Shown in pieces: positions 61,146 to 64,000 of a stretch of DNA of 64,000 nucleotides; the stretch's first letter is position 1; each line of letters opens with the position of its first letter. Source of the stretch: Ferrimonas pelagia (GTDB lineage Bacteria > Pseudomonadota > Gammaproteobacteria > Enterobacterales > Shewanellaceae). A model generated the notes under the pieces. That model was not told the DNA's origin, ran no database searches, and saw nothing but the letters and a program-made list of their open reading frames with translations. A program made the translations under genes and the position numbers. The stretch is from contig NZ_BAABJZ010000007.1 of assembly GCF_039543565.1 (NCBI RefSeq), forward strand, positions 16,091-80,090, written 5' to 3'.

Positions 61146-61961
61146 TCAGACTGGCTTAAAGCCCAAGACCTGCTGCATATCGTACAAGCCTGGCTCACGC
61201 TGCATCAACCACGACGATGCGCGCATTGCGCCATTGGCAAAGGTCATACGACTGGACGCCTTATGGGTGATCTCCAGACGCTCACCGATGTCAGCAAACA
61301 GCGCGGTGTGCTCACCGACAATGTCACCGGCACGGATGGTGGAAAAGGCGATGGTATCGCGATCACGTTCACCGGTGATCCCTTCACGACCGTAGATGGC
61401 GCATTCGTTCAGATCCTGCCCCAACTTGTCCGCGATCACCTCTCCCATCTTCAACGCTGTACCCGACGGTGCATCTTTCTTGAAGCGATGATGTCCTTCA
61501 ATGATCTCGATATCGGTATAGCTTCCCATCACCTCCGCCGCCGTTTCCAACAGCTTGAACAGCAAGTTAACCCCTACCGCCATGTTCGGAGCTAGGATCA
61601 CCGGAATGGCCTGAGCCGCCTGTGCGATCTCGGCCTTCTCCTCATCGGTGAACCCTGTGGTACCAATCACCATTGGCTTGTTGTTCTCCACACAATATTG
61701 CAAGAACCCCAAGCTGGACTTCGGCGAGGTAAAGTCGACCAATACGTCAAAATCATCGTTCACCAACGCAAGATCGCCTGTCAGCTTCACCGCAGCGTGG
61801 CCTCGAGCCACCAACTCGCCGGCATCACAACCGATCAAGGTCGAGCCAGGACGCTCTAAGGCTGCTCCGAGCTCCACTCCAGGGTGGGCTAATGCCGCCT
61901 CAATCAAAGTACGGCCCATACGGCCACTGGCACCAGTAACAGCTACGCGGATCGCTTCCAC
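61146..61961 (-). CDS. dapB: 4-Hydroxy-tetrahydrodipicolinate reductase
   Basis: NAD(P)H-dependent step of lysine/diaminopimelate synthesis; 271 residues. Dinucleotide motif VAVTGASGRMGR, catalytic block EIIEGHHRFKKDAPSGTA. GTG at 61961 with AGGGA upstream gives a near E. coli length; an in-frame ATG at 61985 lies before that ribosome site. Confidence 0.96.
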   Translation of the reverse strand: MEAIRVAVTGASGRMGRTLIEAALAHPGVELGAALERPGSTLIGCDAGELVARGHAAVKLTGDLALVNDDFDVLVDFTSPKSSLGFLQYCVENNKPMVIGTTGFTDEEKAEIAQAAQAIPVILAPNMAVGVNLLFKLLETAAEVMGSYTDIEIIEGHHRFKKDAPSGTALKMGEVIADKLGQDLNECAIYGREGITGERDRDTIAFSTIRAGDIVGEHTALFADIGERLEITHKASSRMTFANGAMRASSWLMQREPGLYDMQQVLGFKPV

Positions 61962-62142
61962 AATTATTCCCTCTCCAATTCGCATTGCGGCAACTATAAA
62001 GATTTTACTCGCAACCTTCTAATGATTTGATCATCCGAATGCCCACTCGATACGACTGCCCAATCAAAGAGCAGTATCGAAGACAGACCGGCTCGGGCTC
62101 ATCGTTGCGCAACCAGCGACTCGATCCGCCCCAACCGCCCAT

Positions 62143-62175
62143 AAAAAAAGGGAAGCCACTGGCTTCCCTTTTTTT
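62143..62175. terminator. Two-way terminator between dapB and fklB
   Basis: A 15-base perfect stem (62143-62157 with 62161-62175) including A and T runs on either side, 3-base loop; it terminates fklB on the minus strand. Confidence 0.88.
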
Positions 62176-62191
62176 CACAACCGGTTCCTGA

Positions 62192-62803
62192 TCACAGGAT
62201 CTCCAGCAGCTCCACTTCGAATACCAGAGCGGCAAACGGTGGGATCGCACCACCAGCACCCTGCTCGCCGTAGGCCAGGTTGTGCGGGATGTACAGCTTC
62301 ACCTTGGTGCCTACTGGCATGGTTTGCAGTGCTTCAGTCCAACCGGCGATCACGCCGCCCACTGGGAAGTCCGCTGGCTGGCCACGCTCAACAGAGCTGT
62401 CGAACACACGACCGTCGGTGAAGGTACCGTGGTAGTGACAACGTACAGTGGACTCAGCCGTTGGCTTTTCGCCTTCGCCCTGAGTCAACACTTCGATCTG
62501 CAGACCAGACTCGGTTACCGTCACGTCGTCACGCTTGGCGTTTTCTGCCAGGAACGCATCACCTTCCGCCGCCGCTTCTTTCGCCTTGGCAGCCGCCGCT
62601 TCTTGCATACGCTGAGAGATCACAGCGAATGCTTCTTGCAGCTCTTCTTGTGCAACAGCGCTGTCCACGCCGTTCATGGCATCGGCCAGACCCGCTTGTA
62701 CGGCGGCAATGTCTACGCCTTCAAAGCTCTGGCTAGACAGCTGCTCGCCCATTTGACGACCAACACCGTAGCTTACTTTCTGTTCAATAGAATCAAAAGT
62801 CAT
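62192..62803 (-). CDS. fklB: FKBP-type peptidyl-prolyl isomerase FklB
   Basis: 203-residue cytosolic FKBP22-type isomerase. An N-terminal helical dimerisation part (VSYGVGRQMGEQL, long Ala/Glu/Lys helix) is followed by the FKBP domain with VRCHYHGTFTDGRVFDSS, GWTEALQTMPVG and IPPFAALVFEVELLEI. No signal peptide. ATG at 62803 has GGGAC eight bases upstream. Confidence 0.94.
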   Translation of the reverse strand: MTFDSIEQKVSYGVGRQMGEQLSSQSFEGVDIAAVQAGLADAMNGVDSAVAQEELQEAFAVISQRMQEAAAAKAKEAAAEGDAFLAENAKRDDVTVTESGLQIEVLTQGEGEKPTAESTVRCHYHGTFTDGRVFDSSVERGQPADFPVGGVIAGWTEALQTMPVGTKVKLYIPHNLAYGEQGAGGAIPPFAALVFEVELLEIL

Positions 62804-62855
62804 CAGACTGTCCCAAAATAAGGAGGTTACAAAGGCGCAGATTGTATCACCCTTT

Positions 62856-63674
62856 TTAGCCCGGAACCCGACAATTAGGCCGCTGGCCGCTGGCTTTTGC
62901 CTGATTGTAAAGCTGCCCCGCAGCACCCTGACGGCTTTGCAGATCGGCGATCCGACTCTGGCTGGAGGGGTGAGTCGACAACAGCTCAGGCGGCGCGCTA
63001 CCAGAGGCCTTCGCCATGTTCTGCCACAGAGTTACCGCCGCGGCAGGATCAAACCCCGCCCTTGCCATCAACTCCAAGCCGATCACATCAGATTCGCTTT
63101 CCTGCTCACGCCCAAACGGCAGCAAGATCCCCACTTGAGCGCCCAAGCCTAATCCCGCCATGATCATATCGGAATTGGCCGTTCCGCTGGCCCCCAAGGC
63201 GATCTGCGCGATCTGCAGCCCAGCGTTGGTCATCTGCCCACGGGAGACCTGTTCGTTGCCGTGATCCGCCAAGACATGGCCGATCTCATGGCCCATCACA
63301 GCCGCCAACTGGTCCGGCGTCTGCGCCACCTCGAGCAAGCCGGTGTACACCCCGATATGACCGCCGGGCAACGCAAAGGCGTTGACCTGCTCCGACTCAA
63401 ACACCACCACTTCCCAGGCTTCCACCTGCTGAGGATCGATCGCGGCAAGGTGTTGCGGCTGAGTCAGGGCATCGGCGATGCAGCGCACATAGGTGTTGAT
63501 CTGGCGATTGGTCGACACCGTCTCCTGCTGCTTGATCTGCGCAAACGACTGCGCCCCCATTTGCCGCATATCGTCCGGCGAATACATCAACATCTGGCCC
63601 CGCCCGGTCGGCGAGTGCGCGGTACAAGCGGTCAGCCCAAATACAGCTAGGGCCATGATGAATGGACGCAACAT
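62856..63674 (-). CDS. M48-family metallopeptidase lipoprotein (LoiP/YcaL-like)
   Basis: 272-residue envelope zinc protease. The signal peptide ends in the lipobox LTAC (about residue 17). The active site HEIGH is in MGHEIGHVLADH, and the third ligand is in ESESDVIGLELM; a C-terminal STHPSSQSRI motif is typical of the M48 C group. ATG at 63674 has GGAG five bases upstream, better placed than that of ATG 63686. Substrates unknown; outer-membrane quality control is known for LoiP-type relatives. Confidence 0.9.
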   Translation of the reverse strand: MLRPFIMALAVFGLTACTAHSPTGRGQMLMYSPDDMRQMGAQSFAQIKQQETVSTNRQINTYVRCIADALTQPQHLAAIDPQQVEAWEVVVFESEQVNAFALPGGHIGVYTGLLEVAQTPDQLAAVMGHEIGHVLADHGNEQVSRGQMTNAGLQIAQIALGASGTANSDMIMAGLGLGAQVGILLPFGREQESESDVIGLELMARAGFDPAAAVTLWQNMAKASGSAPPELLSTHPSSQSRIADLQSRQGAAGQLYNQAKASGQRPNCRVPG

Positions 63675-64000
63675 ACTGGCTCCCATATAAAAACGGATCT
63701 CCTTATCTCAAGGATAGGATATCCGCAGTCATTTGGCTGAGTGGACAAGGTACCTAGTTAACCCCCACCGACGCTCGACGCCGACGCTTGGGCAGCTGTC
63801 CCTACAGCCTGGCGATCTCGCCTGCTGGCATCACTCAGAGGAGCCTGCCGCATAATAGGGTGATCGTCATGGCGTACTAAATAACTGATCCTAATTGTGC
63901 TCCACTATCTGCAATCCATGACCACCACCCGGGAATGGTGAGGCGTTGTTCATGAAGTACTTCACCCGCCGGATCAGTTGCCACATGTGCTTGCATCGAT
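63675..64000. other. Window end without a supported gene
   Basis: 326 bases upstream of the M48 gene. Two short open stretches run off the edge: plus strand from ATG 63952 (GAGG eight bases upstream), and minus strand from the edge to a TAG at 63877-63879 (about 40 codons). Neither is recognisable; either could be a gene end or chance. Confidence 0.4.

Noticed and set aside
63877..64000. Minus-strand open stretch running off the window edge
   Set aside because: About 40 codons only, no recognisable family; may be chance.

Overview
The window looks like a chromosomal segment of a marine gammaproteobacterium near Shewanella/Ferrimonas. That placement is inference from gene order and protein similarity: secG-tRNA-Leu-tRNA-fMet-rimP-nusA-infB-rbfA-truB-rpsO-pnp-nlpI, the block dapB-carAB / greA / yhbY / rlmE / ftsH-folP, a radA/PilZ/serB/ytjB neighbourhood, and a Vibrio/Shewanella-type TonB2 cluster. 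Most of the DNA is moderately GC-rich core genome on the minus strand.

Layout: 1-4971 holds the 5' part of radA, a two-PilZ-domain protein, serB and ytjB. 4982-14077 is a nucleoside uptake and breakdown block (deoC-deoA-deoB-deoD, two Tsx-type outer-membrane channels, nupC, a TatD/YjjV nuclease and a small overlapping gene). 14218-17958 carries a broken MarR-type regulator and the tyrosine-degradation operon hmgA-fahA-maiA. 18209-25308 is an AT-richer accessory operon of seven unfamiliar genes. 25496-27082 is prfC. 27395-39021 is one long plus-strand operon of 12 genes: TonB receptor, binding protein, permease, an ABC ATPase fused to a THEP1-like NTPase, a CcsA-like/ResB-like pair, and a complete TonB2 energising module. 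39034-49694 is the translation/RNA operon with nlpI, and 49725-63674 holds secG, tpiA, a degenerate glmM, folP, ftsH, rlmE, yhbY, greA, carAB, dapB, fklB and an M48 peptidase lipoprotein. The last 326 bases hold no gene I can support.

The best candidate for an undescribed system is the seven-gene operon at 18209-25308. It encodes a VirD4/TraG-type coupling ATPase with no relaxase or other type IV secretion genes beside it, a CbbX/SpoVK/EccA-type AAA+ ATPase, a second membrane-anchored AAA+-like protein whose Walker B acidic pair is D-K, a membrane-anchored protein built of tandem ~63-residue repeats, an exported PA14-like protein, a single-pass membrane protein, and a small soluble protein. 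All genes overlap or nearly touch, between a promoter candidate and a strong terminator. A transport or export machine, or a defence system, are both possible; this is inference.

Other points worth a look: a truncated GlmM-like protein without catalytic motifs at the usual glmM site; the ABC-THEP1 fusion with an in-frame internal ribosome site; cytochrome-c-maturation-like proteins inside a TonB uptake operon; a hairpin holding the prfC ribosome site; and a terminator-like hairpin between infB and rbfA.
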